Positions 46,801 to 58,874 are shown, numbered from the stretch's first letter. The stretch is DNA of 64,000 bases from Locusta migratoria (GCA_026315105.1 CM048751.1:336752649-336816648); one strand, 5' to 3'. The notes: generated by a model not told the origin, from the letters alone. Numbers and translations are program-made.

Positions 46801-49145
46801 TTTCTATTAAGAAGCCGGTTAACTTACAGTGTAGAGCTGCTGATGCGAGCACGTGTTTGCTGGCAGGCGGTCACTAAGCAACTGCTTCGACCAAGACGGA
46901 GCAACTGCCAATTGTAGCAGTACAGAAATTTTTTGGAGTGCATCATGACTTCTTTACGATAGCAAAACGAGAGTATATTGCATACAACTTAGGTTGACGA
47001 AATTGTTTTGTTTATGTGAATGGTATATTTATAGCTAGTAATTTTTATTGTTGCATGTTTTCACGTGAACGCACTGGAGCAGCGGGATTTAACCACAGTA
47101 AGATGGCGTACGCTTCCCTGGGCATACTAACAGCGTGGAAGCAAAGAATAAACGGGTCGCCCGCGGAGCATAGAAGCGTGTTACAAAAAAAAAAGAAACT
47201 CTATGTAAAGGAAAAAAAAATGAAGGTGTCGGTAGGTCAAGGTTTTGCTACCAAAAAGTAATGTCGATTATTATAAAGAAGAAGTAAAACAGCCATCTAA
47301 ATGTGATTTACATGATGAATTGGTGCATTCTGGAGAGCCGAACGGCGAATTTACGGAAAAGGCAGCCACTTTAAGATGAGATATCAAGGGTAAAGTGCCG
47401 TAATTTAATGCTTATCGAATTCTTGTTGCATGCTGGAATGCGCCAGTTAGTAATTTATGCGGTATCTTATGTGGTTTTATTCCACGAGTAATTAATTAAT
47501 CAGTAATAGAACATATCCTTCGTCTTATTTTTACGAGAATTTACTCGTAAATCAAGGAAGTATCTGGTCATGAAAGTTATATGTCATGCATATGGTTGAA
47601 TTCTTTTGTTATCAGTTTGATGGTTCACAGAATAACTTCTCTTAGCCAGGTGTATAATTACGATCTATTCGTAATGGAATTTAATAGTTACCCTGTATAA
47701 AACAGTGGTAAGTTGATTTTATTAAAAGTTTTGGACATAGCAGATAGTCTGATTTTTGTAGTTGGGAGTTAGTGTGGATGGTAGATACTGTCGGAGGCTG
47801 CGTGTTGTCCGAAGTATCGTGAGTGTGACGGAGTTCCACTCATATTTATTATTGATAAGTTGGATCTATACTGCTTATGGTCCATATTTAAAAAAATAAT
47901 GCGTGGAAATAGTATGATTCACCGGCTAAGAGCAAGAAGGGCAATTAAATGTAAAGCTACTTTCATGACCAATACAAAGCTTTTCTTATTAAAGTGAAAG
48001 GTTGTTTTTGTTTATTAAATGCCGCATAAGGTCTACAGAACAAAATAACAGTGATTATTCTATTCCAAGTAATTACGGTACTCCATTTGGGTAGTAACTA
48101 AAGTAAAACCTTACCTATTGACGACTACATTCATTGTTTTTCCATAGGCTGTTATTAAAGATCAACAGGCAGACTCTATGGGTTGTGGGAAACCAGACCT
48201 TTTGAATGATTAATTTCGCCCACACCTGAAAAACGGCCCTCGCCTTTATTTTGTAATTTTAATTAAGAGAGGTGTCCGGAAAGTGGTGGTGGCACTGTAG
48301 GTTATTTTCTGTTTTTGTTGTAAAAAGATAGCATAACCAGTGAGGATAGGTATTTGCAAACTTAGAGTCTGGCCAGGATTTGTATTGAAAAATGTAAGAC
48401 TTTTCTTTTAAATAAATCGATCCCTGTGGTCGAATTTAAAGCAAACTTGCAGTGTAACTTATTGTATTAGTTTACAAATAATTGACCTACGATCGCTAAT
48501 GCTACGTGGAAGTATCATTAGCGAGCGTAATTTCTAAAAGTAATATTTCTTGTCTATATTAAAAGTTTATTATTATTTGTTACTGCGATCGAGCAGTATT
48601 ACTGGTCGACCGCAGCAACAATAAAGTGTGTCGGATTTCAGAATTTTTCAACTTTATTAGTATATATTACTCTTTGAAGATAACGACTAAATGAACTATG
48701 TTCGAATGATTAGTCACAATTTTTCTGGACACACGCTGCGACCAAAAAAGGCCCACTGAACTTGGTTCTTCTGATTATTAGATTTGTTTATCAGATGCGT
48801 TGACTTTTATTTTTGGGTGGCGCAGCGATTTATATCTATGTGTTCGCTGAAACGAAAGACTATCGGGATGGCGACACAGGGCTGAAAACTTTACCACCTA
48901 AGTCGAGCAACACCTCAAGTAAATATTACTCCACTCAGCAAGGGCAATGGTATATTCGACCTTGGGAATAAAAAAAAAAAAAAAAAAAAAAAAAGAAAAT
49001 ATTTTCTCCTGATTGTTACAGCGGAACAGAGATTGTAGGAGTTCAGAGATTTGTACCACTGAACACTATGGACAATACTTATTAACGTGAACTGAGAGTC
49101 TATGGTAGTAAACTTTATCCTATGATTTCTAGTACAGGTCAAGAC
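46801..49145. other. Unassigned DNA, no recognised gene or repeat
   Basis: A+T rich, with a poly-A run at 48,970-48,994 that may be the tail of an unrecognised retrocopy. One 81-codon frame at 47,016-47,261 has no recognisable domain. This is the longest stretch without an identifiable mobile element. Confidence 0.5.
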
Positions 49146-49149
49146 GAAC

Positions 49150-50374
49150 TGCTACACAATACAACTGGCCGAACCCAGCTCACACTTATGCCTACACAGT
49201 TTTCACGACTGACAGATTGAAAATATGGCGACACTGCCCGACGACCATGACCGGACTGCTTTTACGCGAATATGCACCCGTCTCTAAAACATCCCGAGTC
49301 AATTTATTTGACATTCCAGGCCCTTTTTTACTACATCCGACACTTCTTTCTGGAATTAAGCTACATTTACCAATCCTTACCTCTTTCACGAATACTACGG
49401 GCAAAGACTGTCTATGAGGCCCTCCAACTACATCAGCCCCCCAATCCTATTGAACAAAAGTTTCCGCAAATCATATGGCGTCGCGCATGGAAAGCAGTAG
49501 ATGCAGCTTTTCTCGAATCCAGCGTCCAGTTCGCCTGGTATATCACCGTCAACGGTAAACAAGTCAACCGTTTTCGCCTGCACCGTATCCGACTCGCTGA
49601 CACACCCCTATGTCTTCACTGTGGGGTAGATGACACCGACAACCACCGGTCTGAATGTGGTCCGTCCTCCGACGTATGGAGACTCGCACAACGCATTCTG
49701 GCTTTCGTCGCCCGACGTACACCTGCGCAGCTCTCATTCCAGACGCTGCTATTCCCGGACACGATTTGTTACCCGGCCACGAAAACGAACGCTGTGTGGA
49801 TACGCGGCCACACCGTCCGCTACCTTGTCGACCGCGACGAGAAATCAGAACTGGATTACTGGACGTATCTCAATGATCGCCATTGCGCTATCGTTCGTAA
49901 CCCCAAATACCAACAGTATTTTTCCAATTTTTTATGGAGCGTCTTTCACGATCCGCCTCCCAGACGGAACGTTCAAACTATGAGAAGCTAATGTGATGTT
50001 CTTGTTGATACGAGTCCTGAAAGAAATGAAAACGGAACCTATACAAAATTATCGAGAAGACGAGTTTGGATGTTCCCCACTGAAGGCGTTTGAAGAACTG
50101 CACAAAGAGAACAAGACATAGAACACTTCAATAAAAAAATAAAAATAAATAAATAAATGATTGCAAATAACTCCTTCCCATTCCTATGTTTTCCTCCTAT
50201 CACTTAGTGTATCTAGGTTAGTTTGATTTGGGATAGGTATAGACAGGAGCCAACGCCTGAAGAGGTACAGTTATTATTTTTCTTTTTTTTTTCTTAGGGC
50301 AAAAGTGGCAGTGGAACATAGGCCCCTTTATTCATTTTTCCTTTTTTGTAGTAAATTTTTTCCTGACCTTAAGG

Positions 50375-50402
<28 letters not shown>
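49150..50402 (+). pseudogene. L1/Tx1-type LINE, 5'-truncated, ORF2 C-terminus
   Basis: Frame 49,272-49,991 encodes the end of ORF2: LELSYIYQSLPL, then a block ending SVQFAWYITVNG, then LCLHCGVDDTDNHRSECG (Cys-x2-Cys...His...Cys) and RGHTVRYLVDRDEKSELDYW. These align in order with the C-terminus at 34,732-35,904 but are clearly divergent, so it is a different family of the same clade. A 3' UTR follows, with A-rich runs at about 50,131-50,160 and a poly-A at 50,371-50,402 as the likely end. Confidence 0.8.
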
Positions 50403-50406
<4 letters not shown>

Positions 50407-50408
50407 TG

Positions 50409-50700
50409 TCAGAGAAGGTCCTTCAAGTCGCACCCGAAGCTAGCCACCCAGCCACTCAATGACGTCATCTTTCCGAACACAGCAGCATCATCAGCAAATA
50501 ACAGCAATGTGGTGCGCACTCCGCTGGTCAGATTATTTCTGTAGATATAAAATGATAACGGGTATATCATACTTCCCTGGGGGACAGACTTATCTCTGAT
50601 TAACACTCTCCACCGAGGACAACGTACTGGGCTCGATTACTAAAGAAGTCTTCGAGCCATTCAACGACTGGAGATATAAGGAGACATGACTGCAGAAACA
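50409..50700 (-). pseudogene. CR1/jockey-type RT fragment
   Basis: Minus strand: VPQGSMIYPLSFYIYRNNL followed by LLLFADDAAVFG, the RT fingers/palm with the FADD active site. Truncated on both sides, and directly abutted by the poly-A of the preceding LINE. Confidence 0.75.
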
Positions 50701-51590
50701 CTGAGATGTGACGAACTAGATTTCACCTAAAATGTAAATTACTCCATATTCATCCAGTGTTTTATGATCAGCTTAAGAACTTGCATCACGCTATTTTCAA
50801 TGATATATTTTTTCTCAATTACATGCATGAATTTTAATGTTTAGTACATTAACTCATTTCTAATGAAATCCATATTTTGATGCAGTTTTATATATGGATA
50901 TTCGATTTTTCGATTTTTGTCTAATCGGGGTTTTTACTGGCATACAACTGAAGGGTATTAGTGCTCATATTTATCTCGGTGACTGTTTTAATTAACAGCA
51001 TTCTGAAGCGGGAACGAGTAGAAACGCAGCCTTGGAGAATATGAGTCGAAGCGCATTATTTCACTCTTCTGAAAGCGGACGACCAGCTCTTCTCAAACCA
51101 CGTAGCCGAACGCTACATCGAATATAAAGAATTTGAAATAAAAAGCAAAAGTCTCTATTTCTTGAAATTTCCATTTTCATCGTTCTACGTAAACTATTAG
51201 ATGCGCACCGTGTAAGGTCTCTGATATAATTTACGGTAGTGGTATTGTTATATACAGGCTCTCGACTGTCTATAGTTTCTACGCGACTTGTATGAAATTT
51301 TATTCACAAAATAATAATACTCTGTACAGGTTTGTGCATAATTATTTAGAATTAAGCTAGCTTCAATAGCGGTACTGTTCAAGCATTTTCTGCGTAACGG
51401 ATCTTCACAACGTAATGATAGCAATGCTAAGTATAATTAGCGAGATACGTAGTCTGCCTAAAAAGTGTAATATCTGAACGAAAACTTGTCGCATGTATGC
51501 CTCCAGACACAAGGGATTTCAGAGAAGAGAGGGTGCCGATATACACCATGCCATGCGAGTGGCACTGTGAACAAAGTGCGACCACCTGAA
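50701..51590. other. Unassigned A+T-rich DNA
   Basis: No gene or mobile-element signature identified. Confidence 0.45.
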
Positions 51591-52376
51591 CGTAGTCAGT
51601 GTGAGAGGAAGTGTCACAGCGCAATGGAGCAACATGTAAATATTACGTTCTCCTACAAATTAGGGACGACTGCAACAGAGACACATGGAATGTTAGCTTT
51701 GCTGTACGGGAGGGAAACCGTGAAGTGTTTTTACTAATGGTTTACGCACTTCCGTAATGGGAAGAAACAAATGAGGACGAGCCACGTTCAGGTCGGTCAT
51801 CGACAAGCAGAACCCCAGAGATGACCGAGAAAGTGCGACAATGCTGGCACAAGGTCGGCGACGGACTCAGATTGACTGCTGAGGAATTGGTCATTAGCAA
51901 GGACATGGTTCGCACCTTCGTCTGCTCATAGACGAGTGGACAGCAAAACGGATGGGAATTTCTGGAGATGTCATTGCCATGTGTGACCATGATTCATTGC
52001 TTCTATACACCATCGTCAAGGGGAGAAGACACTAGTTCGATCCGGAATTACAACAATATTTGTCACCGTCTTCCCCGCGACAAAAAAAGCCATATGCAAA
52101 AATCCAAGGTTCGACAACAACGGCATCATCCACAAGGAATTTGTTGGTGTAGTTCACACCATAAATGCTGTATTTCTCCAGACCGTTTTGATCCGATGGT
52201 AACTGTTCTATAACACCCATCATAAACCCTTGATCTGGCATCTGCGGCTATTTTTTTCACTTGAAGGCGGCTATGAAACGTTTTGCGGTCTTAAATGCCT
52301 TCAAAAATCGTATGACAGCACTTCTGCTATCGATTGCACAGGAGGCCTTTGCTTATATTTTCCAGAAGCTGTAAGA
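51591..52376 (+). pseudogene. Mariner transposase pseudogene
   Basis: An ATG at 51,624 starts MEQHVNITFSYKLG...ETHGMLALLYG, the N-terminal helix-turn-helix region of mariner transposases. A stop follows at about 51,736, then WFTHFRNG in the next stretch. Later frames show KNPRFDNNGIIHKEFVG (about 52,095-52,150), the catalytic-core region around the second Asp. Several frameshifts and stops separate these pieces. Inverted ends were not located. Confidence 0.75.
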
Positions 52377-52389
52377 ACGTTGTCATAAG

Positions 52390-52512
52390 TACACTGCTGG
52401 CCATTAAAATTACTACACTAAGAAGAAATGCAGATGATAAACGGGTATTCATTGGACAAATATATTATACTAGAACTGACATGTGATTACATTTTTTCGC
52501 AATTTGTGTGAA
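52390..52512 (+). mobile_element. Terminal fragment of a Tc1-like element
   Basis: Begins tacactgctggccattaaa, a Tc1-type terminus known from many insect genomes, and stops after about 120 bp. No partner end is found nearby. Confidence 0.5.
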
Positions 52513-53674
52513 ACGTGGATGACAAGCGTGCAGACGAAAACATTACAGAATACAGTAGGTAGGTTCATTTGGATTGTTGGTTGCCGTTCTTATTCGCAAG
52601 TGAAGAGAGTTGCGCAGGATACAGTAGCATGGACAGCAGCATCAAAGCAGTCTTTGGACTGAACGCCTCATCAACAACACCTTACAGCGTCGAGGAAGAT
52701 GTTTAACAAAGGAGAACGGATTGTCATTATTTGGGCACAGGTACTTGGATTTTTACGTAAAGACGCCAGAGCGAAATTAGTCCCTATCTTCCAAAAACCA
52801 GCACCATCAAGGGTACACATTTGTCTGTTTGTGAACAAATTTAAGCGCAACCACTCTGTGTATGACACGTCATGTATGACTACGAGCATTGGTAGGAACT
52901 GTGCATCAGGTTCAAACTTCCAGTGATGGGAGTCAGAAGGCATCAGCACGACGCCACATAAAGAAATTGAATGTCCTTCCAATAATGAAAAATCCTACGT
53001 TCCACTCTATGTAAACTTTCTTATTACATTGAGGAGCAGCAGCTTCTTGAGGACGAGAATTTTGCCTGTCGTTGAGCAATGTATTACAACGTCCTGAAAT
53101 CTATAGGGACCGAAAATTTGAGGGACGACACTTTATTCTCCGAAACCACATGTCACTTTTGTGGGAAGGTGAACATACACAACGGTCGAACATCGGATCG
53201 GGATATACGGAAGATAAATGTTTAGTTGAGCACGATAAAACTAAAACTGCCTGGCCAAGTTTTCTTTGCCTAATGGGTAATAATAGGTAACATCTACCTC
53301 TAATCGGGTTAAATTGATTAAATTACTTGCTAATTGACAGTTCACGGGCAAGAGCTGCTTTCACCCAAGCAGACCGCTCGACGTCATTCACGGACCATTA
53401 TTCGTTGTCAAACTGGCAAAACAACTAGTCAATTCACTTCCATTTCCTTGTCTGGCTCCGTTTCTTGATATGTTTTCTTCCCGATTCATAGGCCTGCCAT
53501 TTTTATTTCGCATTTTATCACTTAATGATAACCATACAACAACATTGACAATGGTGCGATCGAAACACGTGCTCATACACAACACTAAACACACATGACC
53601 GGATTCATTCGTAAAAGTCGTGATTTTACGACTCGTATACAAGTATTATGATATGACAGATACTAGCTTACACT
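52513..53674. other. Unassigned DNA between transposon relics
   Basis: Frames of up to 103 codons (for example 52,671-52,982, minus) show no recognisable motif. Confidence 0.4.
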
Positions 53675-54302
53675 ACGAGGGGGAGTTGGAAAATAAGTTT
53701 ACCGTGTCGACTGTGGACAGTGTGGTGTATGAAAGGGAAAAAATAGACTGAGACATTAGAGATAAGACTTATCTTTATTTTTCTACATAATTTACAGTTT
53801 CATTGAAACATTTGTCGTACCGCTTCATAAGCTTCAAAAAGCCGTCCAAGAAAAAAATCAGATCGTTGCATACGGAAGAAGCGTTGAACGGCTTGTCTGA
53901 CGTCAGCATCGCTTCCAAAGAGTCTTCCGCCGAGAGTCTTCTTCAAAGCTGGAAAAAGATGGAAGTCAGTTGGTGCGAGATCAGGACTGTGTGATGAATG
54001 GCGTAGGCGCTCACAACCATGAGTTGCAATATGGTTTTGCGTTGCCGTCGTCGATGTGGTCTCGCATTGTCATCCAACAGCAAAAAAGCAGATCTGAGAA
54101 GGCCAGGCCGCTTTTTCCGAATTACCTCTTTCAATTTCGGCAGAGTGGTACAGAACCACGCAACTTTCGTGCTTGCATCTTCCAAAAAGTCCAGCACCAA
54201 AACTCCTTGGGCGTCCCAAAACATGGTGAGTAGCACTTTACCTGCAGACGGATTGCTTTTGAACTTTTTCGAACAGGTGATGACTGATGTTTCTACTCCA
54301 TA
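53675..54302 (-). pseudogene. Mariner transposase, C-terminal half
   Basis: Minus strand: GKVLLTMFWDAQGVLVLDF (second catalytic Asp) and LLLDDNARPH (third Asp of the D,D34D triad), then degenerate sequence to about 53,690. A terminus-like tacgagggggagttgg is near 53,675. The N-terminal half is missing; at 54,302 the frame runs straight into an unrelated RT fragment. It is a different mariner from the one at 51,591. Confidence 0.8.
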
Positions 54303-54500
54303 ACCGTTCGACACTTCTTCCATAGCTTTCTCCAAATCTACTAAAGCTAGAAATGTAGGTTTGTCTTTCCTTAATCTATCTTCTAAGATAAGCCGCAAAG
54401 TGAGGATTGCCTCCCGTGTTTTTACATTTCTCCTGAATCCAGACTGGTCTTCCCCAACGTCGGCTTCTATCAGCTTTCCATCCTTCTGTAAATAATTCCC
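54303..54500 (-). pseudogene. RTE-like reverse transcriptase fragment
   Basis: Minus strand: DQSGFRRNVKTREAILTLRL then DRLRKDKPTFLALVDLEKA, the fingers/palm stretch of RTE-type endonuclease-RT proteins up to the first catalytic Asp. The element is cut on both sides. Confidence 0.65.
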
Positions 54501-54560
54501 GTCAAAATTTTGCAGCCAAGACTTCTGATGGTTCCGTAATTTTTACACCTGTCTCCACCT

Positions 54561-54604
54561 GTGATTCGTCAATCCACACGTCGTTTTTCCACTGTTCAAT
54601 TTTA
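54561..54604. repeat. Tc1 shard duplicated from 56,065-56,107
   Basis: The stretch from tgtgattcgtcaatcc to ccactgttcaat (about 43 bp) is identical to a piece of the Tc1-like element at 55,678-57,112. It is isolated from other Tc1 sequence. Confidence 0.75.
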
Positions 54605-55164
54605 CAATTGTTATTCATTCTTTCCGCAGATTCGGATAAGTTTTGTTTGTTTCATGCTCATGACGCTGAAAGTGAGAGACGAGAGGACTCACTGGAAAAG
54701 AGCACCCAGAAAATAATTTACTTGCAAGTATTTCCAAGTAATCAATAATAAAACGAAACCAATCGTTTCTTTTCAGGACCACCAAATCTTAAGCGAGTGG
54801 GTTAGTCTTTTCCTGAGTTACTCTTTTACTTTGTTAGTTAATGAGTTAACTCGTTTTTTAGTAGGATGTTTGGTTATTTAGTGAGCTAGTCAGATGATTA
54901 TTTTGATAATTAAAAGTTGTGTGGCCTCATGACAACAACAACAAAAAAAAACTTACCCGAATCTGTGGAAAAAATTAATATTTGACTCAACAGTTGTAAA
55001 ACTCTTAATTCCTCTCTTTCAAACCCCACACTATGGGGAGTGAGGGAGAGTTTTAGTTTTAGCGAATCAAAACTTATGAAGGAAATAAGTATTATTTATT
55101 TATTCGTAACCATTTTCCTCGCAAAAATAAGGACATATTTTCTTGAATTACAGAGTCAACTACC
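54605..55164. other. Unassigned A+T-rich DNA
   Basis: No gene or mobile-element signature identified. Confidence 0.4.
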
Positions 55165-55345
55165 AAGATGTTTGTTCAAATGTTTGTAAGCGAACGGACT
55201 CAACTGCTGGGTTAATAGTCGTAGCTTACAAACTACTTAAACTAAGGTAAACGAAACCTAAGGAAAACACAATGCCCGACGGCGAATGGCCACGCGCACC
55301 GAAGCATAGTGCCCCAATACGCACGGTTAGTTCGCCGCGACAACT
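55165..55345 (-). repeat. Degenerate tRNA-derived SINE
   Basis: Reverse orientation: gttcaaatgtttgtaag at the left, gcttacaaactacttaaac in the middle, acaatgcccgacgg near the eroded tRNA head. Considerably more diverged than the other copies. Confidence 0.6.
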
Positions 55346-56130
55346 ACCAAGAAACAAAACTAATGTTTAAGGCAAAATGTAGTAGTTTTTTATGTAGAAT
55401 TTGATTCTGTGGTAAAAAATGGGGATTATCATTTGTAATTTAAAGTTGCCTCCCGACCCACAACCAGGGGGCTGTGGTGGTGGGCTAATTTTAGCACCAG
55501 CAGATGTTCTCGAAATAATAAACTTTTGGATTCTACTCATTTTCTCGCGTGTTTTTCGAGTCATTCTGGTTTGTCAACTTAAAATTTACATCCTGTATAT
55601 ACACTGTGCATTACAATTATAGCGTGACACGTCTGATTTACGACGGCTTACTTTGAAATATGGCGGGAAGGTGTCTACACTATGTGATCAAAAGCCCATT
55701 CTTCACAAGTGCTGCACTGAGGAGAGGTGTTCTATAGCGTTCAAGTCAGGCCAGTCCGTTACAGGGATGTTTTTGTCTTATAACCACTCCACCACAGGTC
55801 GTACTCGATCGTTTTGAAAGATGCAATCTCCATCCTCGAATTGGTCTTCAATAGCAGGAAGCAAGAACGTGCTTAAACACCAATGTAGGCCTGTGTTTTG
55901 AAAGTTCCACGAAAACGACAAGGGGTGCAACTCCCTTCCTAAAAACACGACCACACCATAACACCACCACCTACCAATTTTACTGTTGGCACTACACACG
56001 CTAACAGATGGCCTTCACAGGGCATTCTCCAAACCCACACTCTGCCATCGGATCACTGCATTGTGCACTGTGATTCGTCAATCCACACGTCGTTTTTCCA
56101 CTGTTCAATCGTCCAAGGTTTATCCTCTTT

Positions 56131-56304
56131 AAAAATGTTTGTAAATCTATGGGACTTAACAACTCTGCTCATCATCCCTAGGCTTACTACTTAAACTAAT
56201 TTATGCTAATGACACCAAATACACCCATTTCCCGAGAGAGGACTCGAACCTCTGACGGTAAACAGTGGAGTTCGCCTTAGAACGCTCGGCCACTCCACTG
56301 CGTC
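56131..56304 (-). repeat. SINE family 2 within the Tc1 element
   Basis: Reverse orientation; gtttgtaaatctatgggac at the left, gaggactcgaacctctgacg (B box) and cgctcggccactccactgcg (A-box head) at the right. Confidence 0.75.
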
Positions 56305-56455
56305 TAGCTCCTTACACTAAGAGAGACATGATTTGGTATTGGCCTAACTGAGGTGTGGCTTATAGGTAGCTGCTCGACCAAGACATCCAAGTTTTCTCAC
56401 ATTCCGCCTAACTGTCATAGTACTTGGAATGGATCCTGTTATTGTTTGGAATTCC

Positions 56456-56660
56456 CGTGGCCGCGGTGGAGCAGCCGAGCGGTCTAAAGCGTCTCGCTGC
56501 GGAGCGCGCGGTTGCTCGCCGTGGAGGTTCGAGTCCTCCCTGGGGCACGGGTGTGGGTGTTTGTCCTTAGGTTAGTTTACCTAGGTTTAAGTAGTTTGTA
56601 AGCTACGGACTGATGACCACACAGTTTGGTCCGATAGATTTACAAACATTTGACTTTTTT
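56456..56660 (+). repeat. SINE family 2 within the Tc1 element, with target duplication
   Basis: The head gtggagcagccgagcggtc and the B box gaggttcgagtcctccc lead to the tail acaaacatttgactttttt. Flanked by gaattcc at 56,449-56,455 and 56,661-56,667. Confidence 0.85.
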
Positions 56661-56699
56661 GAATTCCTGTGTGATGGTCTGGATGCCTGCCTATTACAC

Positions 56700-56866
56700 T
56701 ATGCCGCGGTGGAGTGTTTCCAAGGCACTTAGCTGTGGAGCTTGCCATCGAAGTTCGAGTCCTCCCTAGGGCATGGGTATGTTTTCCTTAGCATAAATTG
56801 TAACCCTAGAGACAGATGACCACAGTAGTTAAGTCCCACAGATTTACAAGCATGTGATTTTTTATT
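56700..56866 (+). repeat. SINE, third copy within the Tc1 element
   Basis: Shortened head (tgccgcggtggagtg), B box gaagttcgagtcctccc, tail acaagcatgtgattttt. Flanking attac strings may be a short target duplication. Confidence 0.7.
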
Positions 56867-57401
56867 ACGATGTATGACCAACTGTCTGCCATCTCTGTCA
56901 GTCAATAGACAAGGTAGGCCTGTAAACTTTCGTGCTTTACATGTCCCTTCACGTTTCCACTTCACTATAACATCAGAAACACTGGACCTAGGGATATTTA
57001 AGAGTGTGGAAAACTCGCATACAGTCTTCACCTGATTGCGTTCGAAGTCCACGAATTCTATATAACAACAACGTGTTTTTGAGGGTGTCCAGATACTTTT
57101 GATCACATAGTGTATGAAGTTCTGCTGTAATTGTGCGAAAGCACAGTGCCCCGTGATGTCGCCCCCTTGCTTAGCGACACTTGATACAGGTTGCTTGTAA
57201 TTAAGCTACCGGTGTTTTGAGTGCTGCAGTGCAGGCTGTGTACATCGCAGGACACGGAAACTTCGCGCCTATCTTCAGTAATCAGTGCACTCGTGGAGTA
57301 TGATAAAAAAAATACAGTTACACAGTTGCATGTGGTTTGAGAACAAGTTGTCTGAGGATGTTGAAGGTCTTGGCTCAGTGGTCAAACCTTTTCCATTGTA
57401 C

Positions 57402-57656
57402 AATATTTTAAGAAGGATAGGTTGCTTACTCACCACAGAGGCGTCCGATGAACCGCAGAAAGGCACTACACTACAGTTGTTGTCTGTGTGAAAGTGTATG
57501 TGTGTGTATGTTTGTGTCTCTAGCCAACGAATGCCTAAATGGCTGAAAGCTTTAATGTTGTTATGTTTCATTTGTGTCTTTCTGCGTCTCATCGGACGTC
57601 TCCGTGGTGAGTAGGCAACCTATCCTTCTCAAAAATATTGTTGAATTCTTCCTGGC
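57402..57656. mobile_element. Hairpin element with 66-bp inverted repeats
   Basis: The left arm (57,402-57,467, with ggataggttgcttactcacc) and the right arm (57,574-57,639, with ggtgagtaggcaacctatcc) are inverted copies at roughly 88% identity. A 17-bp tail (gttgaattcttcctggc) follows the right arm. The whole is flanked by a perfect 13-bp TTTTCCATTGTAC (57,389-57,401 and 57,657-57,669). No coding capacity. Confidence 0.8.
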
Positions 57657-57734
57657 TTTTCCATTGTACGTTTTTCCAAGAGTAACTGGTGGAGTGGTTC
57701 CGCTAGAGATGATGTCACTTGTGGGGTGAACCAC

Positions 57735-58874
57735 CTAAAATAATTGATTTGACCCAAGACAGATTACAACTGGGAGGTGTCTGTGTGTTGGAGAAGAGAA
57801 CAGATTGCTGCAGTGTCCGTAGGTATGGGTTGGATTCCTGATGGAGTAAAAACGTGATAGGTACTCCATTTGAGGAACGCAAAATAAGCATTTATGTAGG
57901 TTGGCTTCCTGGGAGATGGAGAATCGTTGATTCAGTCTGTGGAGAAGATCGAATGGGGTTTTCCCTGAGACCAGTATGTCACCTACGTAATTAGAAGTCT
58001 TAAGAATCTGATTAATCAGTTGTTGCAAATATCACTGAAAAATTTCCAGAGAACCAGTGATGCTTAAGGCATCATCTTGTATCTTAAGAGACCAGACGGT
58101 GTGTTGATAACTAACAGTTCTATGGAAGCTTAGTTTGGTATACATGAAGACAAGCTTTTCCTGTGGGTCAGGACGAAATAGCATGAACAGTGGCCATTAA
58201 ATTACTGCAGATTCGCAAGGATTCATTTGGCTTCTCCACAATCACAACTAGGGTCGACCATCTACATTGAGGCATGGGTGAGGTGATCCAGTAAGCCGCG
58301 TGGAGCTTTATCTGCAACTTGTCACCGAGAGCGAAGGTTACCGTCCTGGCTTAACAAAAATCACTGCATCATGAATGAATGGTAATGTGAGCTTCGAAGT
58401 CAGCAGCACCCAACTGCCCAGAACTTGCGACGGAAGCAATCCGCTGGACAAGGCCACACCACTGTCTGAACAGATGGTGACGTGTCCTGTATCTGACACC
58501 CCAAGGTGTGAAAGAGATCCAGTCCTAATATTACAGACCTGTACGGCTGCTGCCACCAATGTGTGGACCCTTACTGGATTGTCGTTGTGACTTGCAAATA
58601 GAAGGAGCTTGCAATAGATATGGTATTGTTATTCAAATATTTGTGTGTCAGAGTGCATGGATGTAGGCACTCCACCCACAAGGTAAGTTTCCCAATCAGT
58701 TATATTCACTGAGGAGCCTGTGTCGATTTGAAGGAGGATGTTGTGCACCAAAGCATCCAGTGTGGCTGAGCTGCTCAGAGACCAGAGGTGTCCATGTGCT
58801 ATGTCTTCAAGGCATATCACCAGCCGCTTGTTATTTTGCTGCATTTGTTGAAATAATATGAGAATATCAATCAT
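57735..58874 (-). pseudogene. Ty3/Gypsy-like pol relic: protease and reverse transcriptase
   Basis: Minus strand, right to left. A retropepsin has LLQIDTGSSVNI, with the DTG active site at about 58,716-58,724. A linker has FIHDAVIFVKPGR near 58,345. RT pieces have CRWSTLVVIVEKPNESLRIC (about 58,200-58,260), then YVGDILVSGKTPFDLLHRLN (57,989 down) and FVPQMEYL-like text. The YxDD active site reads YVGD, having lost one Asp, and there are many stops. No LTRs, RNase H or integrase were found. Confidence 0.75.

Larger units (their letters stand above)
55678..57112 (-). mobile_element. Tc1-like element with intact ends, inactive transposase, three SINE insertions
   Basis: Inverted ends CACTATGTGATCAAAAG (left) and CTTTTGATCACATAGTG (right) are flanked by TA at 55,676-55,677 and 57,113-57,114. 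On the minus strand the N-terminal helix-turn-helix half (56,880-57,106: FERNQVKTVCEFS, IPRSSVSDVIVKWKREG) and the C-terminal catalytic half (55,778-55,999: WWCYGVVVFLGRELHP, DGDCIFQNDRVRP) survive. The middle is damaged and split by SINEs at 56,131-56,304, 56,456-56,660 and 56,700-56,866. Confidence 0.85.

Noticed and set aside
48915..49142. 75-codon minus-strand frame with a Phe run
   Set aside because: The Phe run is the reverse of a poly-A tract; no other support.
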